DNA of 17,610 nt from Betaproteobacteria bacterium (GCA_003153335.1 PLYG01000025.1:1-17610); one strand, 5' to 3'. Shown: positions 1 to 8,202, counted from the first letter of the stretch. Program-made: numbers and translations. Notes: a model not told the origin generated them from the letters alone.

Positions 1-443
1 ACGGCGACATCACGACGCCCGAAAAGGCGCGCTTTGTGCTCGACTACACCGGCGCCGACGCAGTGATGATAGGCCGCGCCGCGCAGGGCCGGCCGTGGAT
101 TTTTCGCGAAATGGAGCACTACCTCGAAACCGGGATGCATCTGCCGCCGCCGGAAGTCGAGGAAATCCGCATCGTGATGCTGGGGCACCTGGAAGATCAC
201 TACCTTTTTTACGGCATGGAAGCCGGGGCTCGCATCGCGCGCAAGCACATCAGCTGGTATACGAAGGGGCTGGCGGGATCCGCGGCATTCCGCCGACAAA
301 TGAACATGCTGCTGACCGCGGGGGAACAACTCAAGGCAATCAACGAATTCTTCGATAGCCTGGGCGAACGCGACGCGCGCCTCAGTTATGCCGAAGGCAA
401 TGATGAAGCAGGACAAAACGTGGAGGAGGCGCTCGCCGCCTGA
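1..443 (+). CDS. dusB: tRNA-dihydrouridine synthase B, C-terminal part (5' end outside window)
   Basis: DusB reduces specific uridines to dihydrouridine in the tRNA D-loop, using FMN and NADPH. The reading frame is open from base 3, before any in-window ATG. It begins with a GDITTPEKA stretch and continues with GADAVMIGRAAQGRPWIF, the conserved FMN-phosphate-binding end of the TIM barrel in the Dus family. The remaining roughly 110 residues form the helical tRNA-binding domain, with the typical HxxWYxKG-like stretch (HISWYTKGL). The frame ends in TGA at 441-443, five bases before fis. The dusB-fis pair is a well-known operon in gamma- and betaproteobacteria. The family is about 320-350 residues long, so more than half of the protein lies upstream of the window. 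I see no sign of damage. Confidence 0.95.
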   Translation, partial: GDITTPEKARFVLDYTGADAVMIGRAAQGRPWIFREMEHYLETGMHLPPPEVEEIRIVMLGHLEDHYLFYGMEAGARIARKHISWYTKGLAGSAAFRRQMNMLLTAGEQLKAINEFFDSLGERDARLSYAEGNDEAGQNVEEALAA

Positions 444-448
444 CAGAC

Positions 449-703
449 ATGAGCAAACCTAAGAAGATCAACGGCCACAATGCGATCGCCGAAGTAGTCG
501 AAAAATCGCTGAACGAGTATTTCTTTCATCTGGATGGCGAACCGGCGGACGATATCTACCGGATGGTGATCGACAACGTTGAAAAGACGCTGTTCAAGAC
601 TGTCCTGCAGCGCGCCGACGGCAATCAGACGCAGGCTGCGGACATGCTCGGCATCAACCGCACGACGCTGCGCAACAAGCTGAAGGCCCATCGGTTGGTA
701 TAG
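449..703 (+). CDS. fis: Fis-family nucleoid-associated DNA-binding protein
   Basis: Fis is a small homodimeric DNA-bending protein that activates rRNA promoters and shapes the nucleoid. The 84-residue product ends in a helix-turn-helix (QTQAADMLGINRTTLRNKL, about residues 61-79) that matches the Fis/NtrC C-terminal fold. The preceding segment (EKTLFKTVLQRADGN) is the helix leading into it. Length is shorter than the 98-residue E. coli protein because the N-terminal beta-hairpin region is reduced, as is usual in betaproteobacteria. The ATG lies five bases after the dusB stop, so translation is probably coupled to dusB. A GGCGC-TTTC-GCGCC hairpin follows within 20 bases of the stop. Identification is firm from the C-terminal motif together with the dusB context. 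Confidence 0.94.
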   Translation: MSKPKKINGHNAIAEVVEKSLNEYFFHLDGEPADDIYRMVIDNVEKTLFKTVLQRADGNQTQAADMLGINRTTLRNKLKAHRLV

Positions 704-721
704 CTCGAGTGCCGGCCCGAC

Positions 722-735
722 GGCGCTTTCGCGCC
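722..735 (+). terminator. small GC hairpin between fis and purH, possible weak terminator or attenuator
   Basis: GGCGC (722-726) and GCGCC (731-735) form a perfect 5-bp stem with a TTTC tetraloop, 18 bases after the fis stop. No T-run follows, so it is not a standard intrinsic terminator. It may slow polymerase or protect an mRNA end between the dusB-fis unit and purH. Confidence 0.3.
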
Positions 736-802
736 CGGAACAGTGCCGGATGCGGAGAATTTGTTCACCCCTTCAATTGCGGAAAAGCACAGCCTAAGCA
801 CG

Positions 803-2380
803 ATGAAAGTCTCTCAAGCCCTGCTCTCCGTTTCTGACAAAACCGGGCTGGTTGACTTCGCGCGCGGTCTGGTCGCGATCGGAGTCCGCCTCCTCTCCAC
901 CGGCGGTACGGCCAAAGCGCTCGCCGCCGCCGGGCTCCCGGTGACCGAGGTCGGCGACTACACCGGTTTCCCGGAAATGCTCGACGGCCGCGTCAAGACC
1001 TTGCACCCAAAAGTGCACGCGGGCATCCTGGCGCGCCGCGACGTTCCAGCGCATGCAGCCGCATTGCGCGAGCACGACATTCCCGGCATCGATCTGGTCG
1101 TGGTCAATCTGTATCCGTTTCGCGAGACCATCGCGAACCCGGATTGCACGCTGGAAAATGCGATCGAGAACATCGACATCGGCGGTCCGACCATGGTCCG
1201 CGCCGCAGCGAAGAATTACGCGCATGTGGGCATTGTCGTCGACCCGGCCGACTATCCGGCGCTGCTCGCCGAGCTGCAGGCCGGGGACGGCGCGCTTTTG
1301 CCCGCGACCCGGTTCCGGCTGGCGCAAAAGGCGTTTTCGCATACCGCCTCGTATGACGGCGCGGTCAGCAACTACCTTACCGCGCGCGATGCCGGCGGAT
1401 CGGTCCGGGAATACCCGGAACAGTTCAACGTCACCATGCTAAAAATGCAGGACCTGCGCTATGGCGAGAATCCACATCAGAGCGCCGCGTTCTACCGCGA
1501 GGAAGGGCCAGCCCCCGGCACGCTGGCAACCTATCGCCAGCACCAGGGCAAGGAACTCTCGTACAACAATATCGCCGACGCCGATGCCGCGTGGGAATGT
1601 GTCAAAACCTTCGAGGGGTTCGACGAGCCCTGTGCGTGCGTCATCGTCAAGCACGCCAACCCCTGCGGCGTGGCGCTTGGCGCCTCGCCCCTGGCCGCGT
1701 ATCGCAAGGCATTAGAGACGGATCCGACGTCAGCGTTCGGCGGCATCATTGCGTTCAACCGCGTCGTCGACGCCGCGGCGGCCGAGGCGGTCTCCAGACA
1801 GTTTGTCGAAGTGCTGATCGCGCCGGCGTATACCGAAGAGGCGCTTGTTCTGCTTCGGAAAAAAGCGAACGTGCGGGTGCTCGAAGTCCCGTTGCCCCCG
1901 GGCCGCCGCGGCAACACGTGGGACGCCAAGCGCGTGGGCGGCGGGCTGCTGGTGCAGGCGCCCGACACGCGGAGTATATCGACAACAGAACTCAGGACCG
2001 TGACGACGCTCGCGCCGGATGTCGGGCAACTCACCGACCTGCTGTTCACTTGGCGCGTGGCCAAATTCGTCAAGTCCAACGCGATCGTGTTCGCGCGACA
2101 CACGCGGACGCTGGGGATAGGTGCAGGGCAGATGAGCAGGGTAGACTCTGCCCGCATTGCATTGATCAAGGCCGAACACGCGGGGCTCTCGCTGCAGGGT
2201 TCGGTTGCGGCATCGGACGCGTACTTTCCCTTTCGCGACGGGCTCGACGTAGTGATCGACGCCGGTGCCGTCGCGGTGATACAGCCTGGCGGCAGCATGC
2301 GCGACGACGAAGTAATCGGGGCCGCGAACGAGCGCGGGATCGCCATGGTGTTCACCGGCGTGCGGCATTTCCGGCACTGA
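803..2380 (+). CDS. purH: bifunctional AICAR formyltransferase / IMP cyclohydrolase
   Basis: PurH catalyses the last two steps of de novo IMP synthesis: formylation of AICAR with 10-formyl-THF, then ring closure to IMP. It acts in the cytoplasm. The product has 525 residues, close to the 529 of E. coli. The N-terminal MGS-like cyclohydrolase domain shows SVSDKTGLVDFA, LLSTGGTAK and GFPEMLDGRVKTLHPK. The transformylase domain shows LRYGENPHQ, KHANPCGVA (catalytic Lys283-His284 pair), IGAGQMSRVDSA and the terminal IQPGGSMRDDEVI and MVFTGVRHFRH. I chose ATG 803 because the family begins just before QALLSVSDKTG. An upstream in-frame GTG at 743 would add 20 residues with no family counterpart. The Shine-Dalgarno sequence at 803 is weak. 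In many Burkholderiales ruvC follows purH; here a pagP-like gene does. Confidence 0.98.
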   Translation: MKVSQALLSVSDKTGLVDFARGLVAIGVRLLSTGGTAKALAAAGLPVTEVGDYTGFPEMLDGRVKTLHPKVHAGILARRDVPAHAAALREHDIPGIDLVVVNLYPFRETIANPDCTLENAIENIDIGGPTMVRAAAKNYAHVGIVVDPADYPALLAELQAGDGALLPATRFRLAQKAFSHTASYDGAVSNYLTARDAGGSVREYPEQFNVTMLKMQDLRYGENPHQSAAFYREEGPAPGTLATYRQHQGKELSYNNIADADAAWECVKTFEGFDEPCACVIVKHANPCGVALGASPLAAYRKALETDPTSAFGGIIAFNRVVDAAAAEAVSRQFVEVLIAPAYTEEALVLLRKKANVRVLEVPLPPGRRGNTWDAKRVGGGLLVQAPDTRSISTTELRTVTTLAPDVGQLTDLLFTWRVAKFVKSNAIVFARHTRTLGIGAGQMSRVDSARIALIKAEHAGLSLQGSVAASDAYFPFRDGLDVVIDAGAVAVIQPGGSMRDDEVIGAANERGIAMVFTGVRHFRH

Positions 2381-2415
2381 CAACTATGCACAACGCAATT
2401 CAGAAAAGGAATCTC

Positions 2416-2985
2416 ATGACCAAAAGGCTGTTGCGATATGCGCTGGCCGCCACGATGGCGGCCGCGGCAGCGGGTGCGCACGCATTGGGCTGCGATGACT
2501 TCTGGAGTTTCATTGGCCGCCCGTGCAGCAAGGCGGCTGCCGCCTGGGACCATGGGGACAACGAACTGATCATCTCCGGCTACGGCTATCACCTGCGCAG
2601 CACCTATACCGCGGAAAAACTGCGCGAACTGAACGAAAGGGCTTGGGGCGCCGGCTGGGCGCGCAGCGTGACCGATGCCGACGGCGACAACCACATGCTT
2701 TTCCTGTTCGGATTCCGTGAATCGCATAACAAGATACAGTGGAACGCCGGCTATATGTACTCGACGTTCTGGGGCCCGCAAGATGGCCTGCGCGCGGGTC
2801 TTGGCTATGCCGCCTTCATCGTCCAGCGGCCGGATATTGCCAGCGGCGTGCCGTTCCCGGCGCTATTGCCTGTGGCCGCGGTGGCGTACGGCAAGGCGAC
2901 GCTGATCGCGACGTTCATCCCGACGCTGAACAACGGCATCAATAACGGCAGCGTCCTGTTCGTCTTCGGCAAGTACAAGTTTTGA
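2416..2985 (+). CDS. pagP: PagP-like lipid A palmitoyltransferase, outer-membrane beta-barrel
   Basis: PagP moves a palmitate from phospholipid to lipid A in the outer membrane, which changes membrane permeability and immune recognition. The 189-residue product has a Sec signal peptide (residues 1-23, cut after AHA). The mature part follows the E. coli pattern: YHLRSTY (compare WHARFAY), LNERAWGAGW (compare YNERPWGGGF), FGFRESHNK (compare MAFKDSWNK), and FPALLPVAAVAYG with LNNGINNGSVLFVFGKYKF (compare LPVLLPLASVGYG and YNNGNVYFAWMRFQF). The final Phe is typical of outer-membrane barrels. By this alignment the catalytic His, Asp and Ser become His59, Glu102 and Ser103, an Asp-to-Glu change. 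The start at 2416 has AAAAGGA five bases upstream; an in-frame ATG at 2386 is less likely. It lies between purH and purD, presumably co-transcribed. Family assignment is by eye and fairly sure; activity is an inference. Confidence 0.82.
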   Translation: MTKRLLRYALAATMAAAAAGAHALGCDDFWSFIGRPCSKAAAAWDHGDNELIISGYGYHLRSTYTAEKLRELNERAWGAGWARSVTDADGDNHMLFLFGFRESHNKIQWNAGYMYSTFWGPQDGLRAGLGYAAFIVQRPDIASGVPFPALLPVAAVAYGKATLIATFIPTLNNGINNGSVLFVFGKYKF

Positions 2986-3031
2986 GAACGGCGTCCCCGC
3001 ACACCCAACCAATGAACCGCGGAATGCCGCA

Positions 3032-4330
3032 ATGAAAGTGCTGGTCATCGGCGCGGGCGCGCGGGAGCATGCGCTGGCCTGGAAGCTGGCGCAATCGCCG
3101 CGCGTGCAAAAAGTCTACGTGGCGCCGGGCAACGCGGGCACCGCGCACGAGCCGGGCTGTGAAAACGTTGCGCTCACCGCGTTTCCGGAACTGGTCGCCT
3201 TCGCCCATACGGAGCAGATTGCGCTCACTGTCGTCGGCCCCGAGGGTCCGTTGGCGGAAGGCGTGGTCGATGCGTTTCGTGCGGCGGGCTTGCGGATTTT
3301 CGGACCGAGCCGCGCCGCCGCCCAGCTCGAGAGTTCCAAGGATTTCGCCAAATCTTTCATGGCGCGTCACCACATACCGACCGCGCGCTATCGCACCTTC
3401 AGCGACGCGGCGGCGGCGCACGCGCATGTGGAGAGCGAAGGCGCGCCGATTGTCGTCAAAGCCGATGGACTCGCCGCGGGTAAGGGCGTGGTCGTGGCGC
3501 AGACACTGGCGGAAGCCCATGCGGGGATCGATGCGATGCTGGGCGACAAGACGCTTGCCGTGCAGTACGCCGATGGCACCGCGCGCGTCGTCATCGAAGA
3601 ATTCATGGCCGGTGAAGAAGCGAGCTTTATCGCCATGGTCGATGGGCGTCACGTGTTGCCGCTGGCCACCAGCCAGGATCACAAGCGCCTGAAGGACGGC
3701 GATCTTGGCCCCAACACGGGCGGCATGGGGGCGTACTCGCCGGCGCCGGTGGTCACGCCGGCAGTCCATAACCGGGTGATGCACGACATCATCCGGCCAG
3801 CGGTAGAGGGCATGGCCCGCGAAGGCATGCCGTTCACCGGGTTCCTGTATGCGGGACTGATGATCGACGGCGCCGGGAATCCGCGCGTAGTCGAATTCAA
3901 CGCGCGGCTGGGCGACCCCGAAGCCGAGGTCATCTTGTTCCGGCTCAACAGCGACCTGTTCGAATTGTTCGAGCATGCGATCGACGGCACGCTCGATACC
4001 GTCGAAGCCGAATGGGATCGCCGGGCCGCGCTCACCGTGGTGCTGGCCGCGGCCGGATACCCGCACGCGCCGCAAAAGGGCGCAGCAATCCGCGGCGTGG
4101 CTGCCAAGGTCGACACAGCAAACGGCGCAACCCATGTGTTCCATGCCGGCACCGCGGAGCGGGACGGCCAGGTGATCGTCACCGGAGGGCGGGTGCTCGC
4201 CGTCACCGCGCTTGGCGATTCGCTCCGCAGCGCGCAGCGCATCGCCTATGACGCAGTCGAGCTGATCGGTTTCGACGGCATGCAGTTCCGCCACGATATT
4301 GGCCATCGCGCATTGAAAATCCGTACCTAG
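3032..4330 (+). CDS. purD: phosphoribosylamine-glycine ligase (GAR synthetase)
   Basis: PurD joins glycine to 5-phosphoribosylamine with ATP, the second step of de novo purine synthesis. The 432-residue length matches E. coli (429). The N-domain starts MKVLVIGAGAREHALAWKLA and contains VGPEGPLAEG. The ATP-grasp domain shows FGPSRAAAQLESSKDFAKSF, VVKADGLAAGKGVVVA and VIEEFMAGEEAS. The diagnostic GARS signature HKRLKDGDLGPNTGGMGAY is present, followed by GFLYAGLMID and VEFNARLGDPEAE, with the metal-binding Glu and Asn. The C-terminal domain is complete. Both purine genes of the window point the same way, separated only by the pagP-like gene, so a shared transcript is plausible. I saw no PurR-type operator. 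Nothing is abnormal in the sequence. Confidence 0.98.
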   Translation: MKVLVIGAGAREHALAWKLAQSPRVQKVYVAPGNAGTAHEPGCENVALTAFPELVAFAHTEQIALTVVGPEGPLAEGVVDAFRAAGLRIFGPSRAAAQLESSKDFAKSFMARHHIPTARYRTFSDAAAAHAHVESEGAPIVVKADGLAAGKGVVVAQTLAEAHAGIDAMLGDKTLAVQYADGTARVVIEEFMAGEEASFIAMVDGRHVLPLATSQDHKRLKDGDLGPNTGGMGAYSPAPVVTPAVHNRVMHDIIRPAVEGMAREGMPFTGFLYAGLMIDGAGNPRVVEFNARLGDPEAEVILFRLNSDLFELFEHAIDGTLDTVEAEWDRRAALTVVLAAAGYPHAPQKGAAIRGVAAKVDTANGATHVFHAGTAERDGQVIVTGGRVLAVTALGDSLRSAQRIAYDAVELIGFDGMQFRHDIGHRALKIRT

Positions 4331-4412
4331 GAAGATTGTGGTCGCGATCGATCCACCCGCTGCCGACTAGCGCTGACCCGCTATTTTTCACCAACCTGTT
4401 CCGGAGTAACGC

Positions 4413-6458
4413 ATGACCGCATCGGCATCCGTATTCGATTCCGCGCAACTGATTGCGCTCCGGCGGGTGGGGAAGATCGCCGTCGCGCCATCGGGCGACT
4501 GGGCCGCCGTCGCCCTCCAGCGGCTCGACGCCGATGGCGCCAAGTATGTGTCCGACCTCTGGCGTCTGCCGCTCGATGGTAGCGCGGCCATTCAGCTCAC
4601 CCGTGGCGAGCACAATGACAACGCCCCCTGCTTTCGGGCCGACGGCACCTTGGGCTTCCTCTCCAACCGGCCGCCGGCGCGGCTCGCACCCGACGACGAG
4701 GCGAAAGACCGCAACCAGGTCTGGGTGCTGCCCGCCGCTGGCGGCGAGGCGTATCAAGTCACGGACGAACCGCTGGGCGTCGACGCTTTCCAGTTCGCCG
4801 CGCACGGCGACCGGCTGCTCTGCGCGGCGCCGGTGCTGTTGAACCAGCCGCATGACAAGCAGCGCGAGATCATGCGCGACCGGCGCAAGAACGGTCCGTC
4901 GGTGCTGCGTTTTACGCAACAGCCCGTGCGCTACTGGGATCATTGGCTGCCCGACGGGATTTCCACACCCGTGCCGCATCTGATCGCTTATGCGCAGGAC
5001 GGAACGGGGCGCCGCGATCTGACTCCGCAGGCGATGCGCGAGCATTTGATTGAGCCGGAGTTTGCCGCATCGCGCGATGGCCGCCACGCGGCGCTCACCT
5101 CGGCGCGCGCAGGCGCCGACCGGATCGACGACGTCGCGCTGATCCTGATCGAACTCGATACGGGGACCGCGCGCGCTGTCGCCGAAGCCCCGCGCACGCA
5201 GTTCGAGCGTCCCTGTTTCTCGCCGGACGGCAAACGCATCGCCTGCATCGCGACGCCGCGTAGTGTCGAGCGGGTGGGCAAGCCAGCGCTTACTTTGATC
5301 GACGTCACCTCCGGCCAAGCGACGGTGATCGCGCAGGACTGGGATCGCTGGCCCGCGCTGGGCGACTGGACTCCCGATGGCGCGGCGCTGATCATCAGTG
5401 CCGACGACGATGGCTCCGCGCCGGTGTTCCGCATCGATGCGGCCAGCGGCGCCGTCTCGCGCCTGACCGCGCCATCCTCGGGCGGCACGCACGGCGAACT
5501 TCACGTCACCGCCGGCGGCGTGATCGTCGGCGTCCGCTCGACGCTCTACTCGCCACCGGAAGTCTTTGCATTGTCCGCCATCGCTACCAATGCGGCCCAA
5601 GCGTTGCCAGTGCCGCAGGCGCCGCGCATGCTCGCTATGCTGTCCGGATTTACGCACGCGGACTCGGTGGTCATCAAGGACACCCGCGTGCGCTCGACCG
5701 ATGGGGCGATGATCCAGTCGTGGATCGTCAAACCGGCGCAATCCGGCGGTCGCCTGCCCGTGTTGTTCGCCATTCATGGCGGCCCGATCGGCGCGTTCGG
5801 CGACGGCTGGCACTGGCGCTGGAACGCGCTGCTGTGGGCCAACGCCGGCTACATGGTGGTCTTGCCCAACGCGCGCGGTTCGACCGGTTTCGGGCAGGAA
5901 CTTATCCAGGGGATCTGGTGCAACGAGTGGGGCGCGCAATGCTATCGCGATCTGATGGCGGTCGCCGACGCCATTGAAGCGCGGCCGGATGTCGACCCCC
6001 AACGGATCGCGGCGCTGGGCGGCTCGTTCGGCGGTTACATGACCAACTGGATAGGCGGCAATACCGACCGCTTCAAGGCACTGGCCACGCATGCTTGCGT
6101 GTTTTCGATGTCGGCATTTACCGGCGTTACCGACCACCCCGCGTACTGGCTGCTGGAGTTGGGCGGTGATCCGTACCAGGACGTGCAGGCATTCGACCGC
6201 TACTCGCCGGCGCGGTTTGTGCAGAACTGGAAAAGCCCGACCCTGATCATTCACGGTGAGCGCGACTACCGCTGCCCGATCGGCGAAGGCCTCGCGTTGT
6301 TCGAGGCCTTGCAGCATTTCGGCGTCGAGTCGGAGATCGTGATCTTCCCCGACGAAAATCACTGGATCCTGAAACCGCGCAACATCGTCGCGTGGAATGC
6401 CGCGGTGCTGGAATTCTTCGGACGTCACCTGGGCCAGGCAGCATGCGAGCGAGCATAG
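4413..6458 (+). CDS. S9-family serine peptidase (prolyl oligopeptidase / acylaminoacyl-peptidase type)
   Basis: S9 peptidases cleave short peptides or N-acylated residues and act on oligopeptides, not folded proteins. The 681-residue product has an N-terminal beta-propeller (about 1-410) with repeated WD40-like blades such as CFSPDGKRIACIA. An alpha/beta-hydrolase domain follows (about 430-680) with VLFAIHGGPIGAFGD (oxyanion side), VVLPNARGSTGFG, the nucleophile elbow GGSFGGYM (Ser538), Asp618 in GERDYRCP and His650 in DENHWILKPRN. No signal peptide is visible, so it is probably cytoplasmic. The ATG at 4413 has CGGAG six bases upstream. Its last 16 bases overlap the start of hemF. Peptide recycling is a reasonable role, but the substrate cannot be told from sequence; acylaminoacyl-peptidase and dipeptidyl-peptidase activities are both possible. 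Confidence 0.92.
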   Translation: MTASASVFDSAQLIALRRVGKIAVAPSGDWAAVALQRLDADGAKYVSDLWRLPLDGSAAIQLTRGEHNDNAPCFRADGTLGFLSNRPPARLAPDDEAKDRNQVWVLPAAGGEAYQVTDEPLGVDAFQFAAHGDRLLCAAPVLLNQPHDKQREIMRDRRKNGPSVLRFTQQPVRYWDHWLPDGISTPVPHLIAYAQDGTGRRDLTPQAMREHLIEPEFAASRDGRHAALTSARAGADRIDDVALILIELDTGTARAVAEAPRTQFERPCFSPDGKRIACIATPRSVERVGKPALTLIDVTSGQATVIAQDWDRWPALGDWTPDGAALIISADDDGSAPVFRIDAASGAVSRLTAPSSGGTHGELHVTAGGVIVGVRSTLYSPPEVFALSAIATNAAQALPVPQAPRMLAMLSGFTHADSVVIKDTRVRSTDGAMIQSWIVKPAQSGGRLPVLFAIHGGPIGAFGDGWHWRWNALLWANAGYMVVLPNARGSTGFGQELIQGIWCNEWGAQCYRDLMAVADAIEARPDVDPQRIAALGGSFGGYMTNWIGGNTDRFKALATHACVFSMSAFTGVTDHPAYWLLELGGDPYQDVQAFDRYSPARFVQNWKSPTLIIHGERDYRCPIGEGLALFEALQHFGVESEIVIFPDENHWILKPRNIVAWNAAVLEFFGRHLGQAACERA

Positions 6459-7360
6459 ACACCGCCGTCCTGCGCCACTACTTCACCGGCTTGCAGCAGC
6501 GCATTGTCTCCGCGCTGGAAGCGATCGACGGCAAGCCTTTTGGCCGCGATGCCTGGCAGCGTCCCGAAGGCGGCGACGGCATCAGTCGCGTGCTCGAGGA
6601 CGGCAATGTCTTCGAGCGGGCCGGCGCCAATTTTTCGCATGTGTTCGGCGACCAGATGCCCGCGTCGGCCACAGCGCACCGACCAGAGCTGGCGGGCCGC
6701 GGTTTCGAAGTGCTGGGGGTGTCGCTGGTGCTGCATCCGCGCAACCCGCATGCGCCCACCGTGCACATGAATGTCCGCTGCTTCCTGGCCCGGGCTCCGG
6801 GACAGGAAGACGTGTTCTGGTTCGGCGGCGGCATGGACTTGACACCTTACTACGGCTACGAAGAAGACGCGATCCATTTTCATCGCGCCTGCCGCAATGC
6901 GCTCGAACCCTTCGGCGCCGAATGGCATCCGCGGTTCAAGGCCTGGTGCGACCGCTACTTTTTTCTCAAGCACCGGAACGAGCCGCGCGGGATCGGCGGC
7001 ATATTTTTCGACGATCTCAACGAACCGGGTTTTGCTGCGAGCTTTGCGTTGACTCGTAGCGTGGGCGACCACTTTGTCGATGCCTACCTGCCGATTCTCA
7101 AGCGCCGGATCGACACGCCTTATGCTGAGCGCGAACGCGATTTCCAGGCGTACCGGCGCGGACGCTACGTGGAATTCAACCTGGTATGGGACCGCGGCAC
7201 GCTGTTCGGGCTGCAATCGAACGGGCGCACCGAGGCCATCCTGATGAGCCTGCCCCCGATCGTCAAATGGCGCTACGACTGGAAGCCCGAAGCGGGTAGC
7301 CCGGAAGCGCGCCTGAGCACCGACTTCCTGATCGGCCGCGACTGGCTGGCCCCACAATGA
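6443..7360 (+). CDS. hemF: oxygen-dependent coproporphyrinogen-III oxidase
   Basis: HemF converts coproporphyrinogen III to protoporphyrinogen IX with O2 in aerobic heme synthesis, in the cytoplasm. With the ATG at 6443 the product is 305 residues (E. coli 299). Diagnostic blocks are VHMNVRCF with His108, WFGGGMDLTPYYGYEED (from Phe127), FFDDLNEPGF, and RYVEFNLVWDRGTLFGLQSN (from Arg241) followed by GRTEAILMSLPP. An in-frame ATG at 6392 would lie deep inside the S9 gene and add 17 unmatched residues, so I reject it. The gene starts inside the S9 peptidase gene (16-base overlap, different frame) and ends in an ATGA overlap with the Nudix gene. This indicates translational coupling of all three. 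A complete HemF suggests an aerobic or facultatively aerobic host, and heme supply matters for the multiheme cytochrome downstream. Confidence 0.97.
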   Translation: MRASIDTAVLRHYFTGLQQRIVSALEAIDGKPFGRDAWQRPEGGDGISRVLEDGNVFERAGANFSHVFGDQMPASATAHRPELAGRGFEVLGVSLVLHPRNPHAPTVHMNVRCFLARAPGQEDVFWFGGGMDLTPYYGYEEDAIHFHRACRNALEPFGAEWHPRFKAWCDRYFFLKHRNEPRGIGGIFFDDLNEPGFAASFALTRSVGDHFVDAYLPILKRRIDTPYAERERDFQAYRRGRYVEFNLVWDRGTLFGLQSNGRTEAILMSLPPIVKWRYDWKPEAGSPEARLSTDFLIGRDWLAPQ

Positions 7361-7959
7361 ATGACACCGGCGGCAGGGGCAGCGGGGGTGACAACGGTGA
7401 CCCGCGCGACCAGCAAGACGATGGGCATCTGATCGAAGTGCAGATCGAAAGCCTGGACATCTACCGCGGACGGTTGCTGCATATCAAATTGGACCGCGTC
7501 CGCCTTCCCGACGGCAGCGAGGCCACGCGCGAGTACATCGTGCACCCCGGCGCGGCGATGATCATTCCGATTCTGCCGGATGGCAAGCTGCTGATGGAGC
7601 GGCAGTACCGCTATCCCATCGGCGAAGTCATGCTGGAGTTTCCGGCCGGCAAGCTCGATCCGGGCGAAGCGGCGCTCGCTACGGCGCAACGCGAATTGCT
7701 CGAGGAAACAGGCTATCGCGCCGCGCACTGGGAATGGCTGGCCGGCGTGCACCCGATCGTGTCCTACTCGACCGAACGGATCGAGATTTTTCTGGCGACG
7801 GACCTGGTGAAAGAGCGCGCCCAACTCGATGCCGGCGAATTTCTCGAAACGCTGGCGCTGGACTTTGCCGATGCGTACACACGCATGAAAGCCGGCGAGA
7901 TCACCGATGTGAAAACCATCATCGGGCTGTACCAGTTACGCGATCGGGGCTGGTCCTGA
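7357..7959 (+). CDS. Nudix hydrolase, ADP-ribose pyrophosphatase type
   Basis: This family hydrolyses nucleoside diphosphate derivatives, typically ADP-ribose to AMP and ribose 5-phosphate. The 200-residue product contains a perfect Nudix box, Gly98-x5-Glu104-x7-Arg112-Glu113-x2-Glu116-Glu117-x-Gly119, which supplies the metal ligands. The N-terminal segment (YIVHPGAAMIIPIL, LLMERQYRYPIGEVMLEFPAGKL) matches the NudF/ADPRase subfamily. The ATG overlaps the hemF stop by four bases (ATGA). The first 25 or so residues are Gly/Asp-rich and probably disordered. The last 259 bases of this gene are repeated at 11816-12074; the first 99 bases of that repeat are identical. The 3' tail of this copy may therefore be recombinant. 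The gene itself is intact and likely functional; the exact substrate is not certain. Confidence 0.93.
   Translation: MNDTGGRGSGGDNGDPRDQQDDGHLIEVQIESLDIYRGRLLHIKLDRVRLPDGSEATREYIVHPGAAMIIPILPDGKLLMERQYRYPIGEVMLEFPAGKLDPGEAALATAQRELLEETGYRAAHWEWLAGVHPIVSYSTERIEIFLATDLVKERAQLDAGEFLETLALDFADAYTRMKAGEITDVKTIIGLYQLRDRGWS
7701..7959 (+). repeat. direct repeat, left copy (3' end of Nudix gene)
   Basis: This segment aligns without gaps to 11816-12074 at a constant offset of 4115. The first 99 bases are identical. The remaining 160 contain 29 substitutions by my count. It starts at the second half of the Nudix box and ends at the stop codon, where similarity ceases on both sides. The two copies bound a 3.9-kb accessory segment. 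Confidence 0.95.
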
Positions 7960-8023
7960 CGCACGGTCAGGCCAGATGATAATGTAGGGAATGGCGATGG
8001 CCGGACGCGACGGACCCGCGCAG

Positions 8024-8054
8024 GAGTCCGTGCGCCTTTAGACGCACACGGCTC
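8024..8054. repeat. imperfect hairpin, REP-like
   Basis: GAG-CCG-TGCG (8024-8034) can pair with CGCA-CGG-CTC (8043-8054), with a small bulge and an eight-base loop. It lies 65 bases after the Nudix stop and shares the string CGTGCGCC with the perfect palindrome at 11241-11257. No T-run follows. It could be an mRNA end-stabilising hairpin or a member of a dispersed palindromic family; two instances are too few to decide. Confidence 0.3.
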
Positions 8055-8150
8055 AAGCCTCTACCAAGGCATCTTTCGACACCCGGTTACCCCGCAGCGA
8101 AATGACCAAACGGGGCTATTGCGCGGGTTCGTCAAGGGATGGAATACACA

Positions 8151-8202
8151 TCAGGAGGTGTATATGCGAACTATCAGTTCTGCAGGGCGCGGCCACCCCT
8201 GA
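8151..8202 (+). pseudogene. orphaned RBS and start codon, probably of a deleted vapB antitoxin gene
   Basis: A near-perfect Shine-Dalgarno sequence (AGGAGGTG, about 8153-8160) sits just before ATG 8164, which opens a frame reading MRTISSAGRGHP and then stops at 8200-8202. This is the strongest ribosome-binding site in the accessory region, yet it leads to only 12 codons. VapB-type antitoxins commonly begin with Met-Arg-Thr followed by an Ile-containing beta-strand, and vapB normally lies directly upstream of vapC. The PIN-domain sequence begins almost at once in another frame. The simplest reading is an internal deletion that joined the first few codons of vapB to the middle of vapC. This is an inference. 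Confidence 0.38.

Noticed and set aside
743..802. GTG start at 743 for purH
   Set aside because: The extra 20 residues have no counterpart in PurH proteins, and the family N-terminus starts at 803.
2939..4306. 455-codon minus-strand frame opposite purD
   Set aside because: Antisense shadow with no recognisable domain; purD is unmistakable on the + strand.
4203..6428. 741-codon open frame on the minus strand opposite the S9 peptidase and the end of purD
   Set aside because: It is a GC-rich antisense shadow: no family motifs, Arg/Gly/His-heavy composition, and it covers two well-supported + strand genes.
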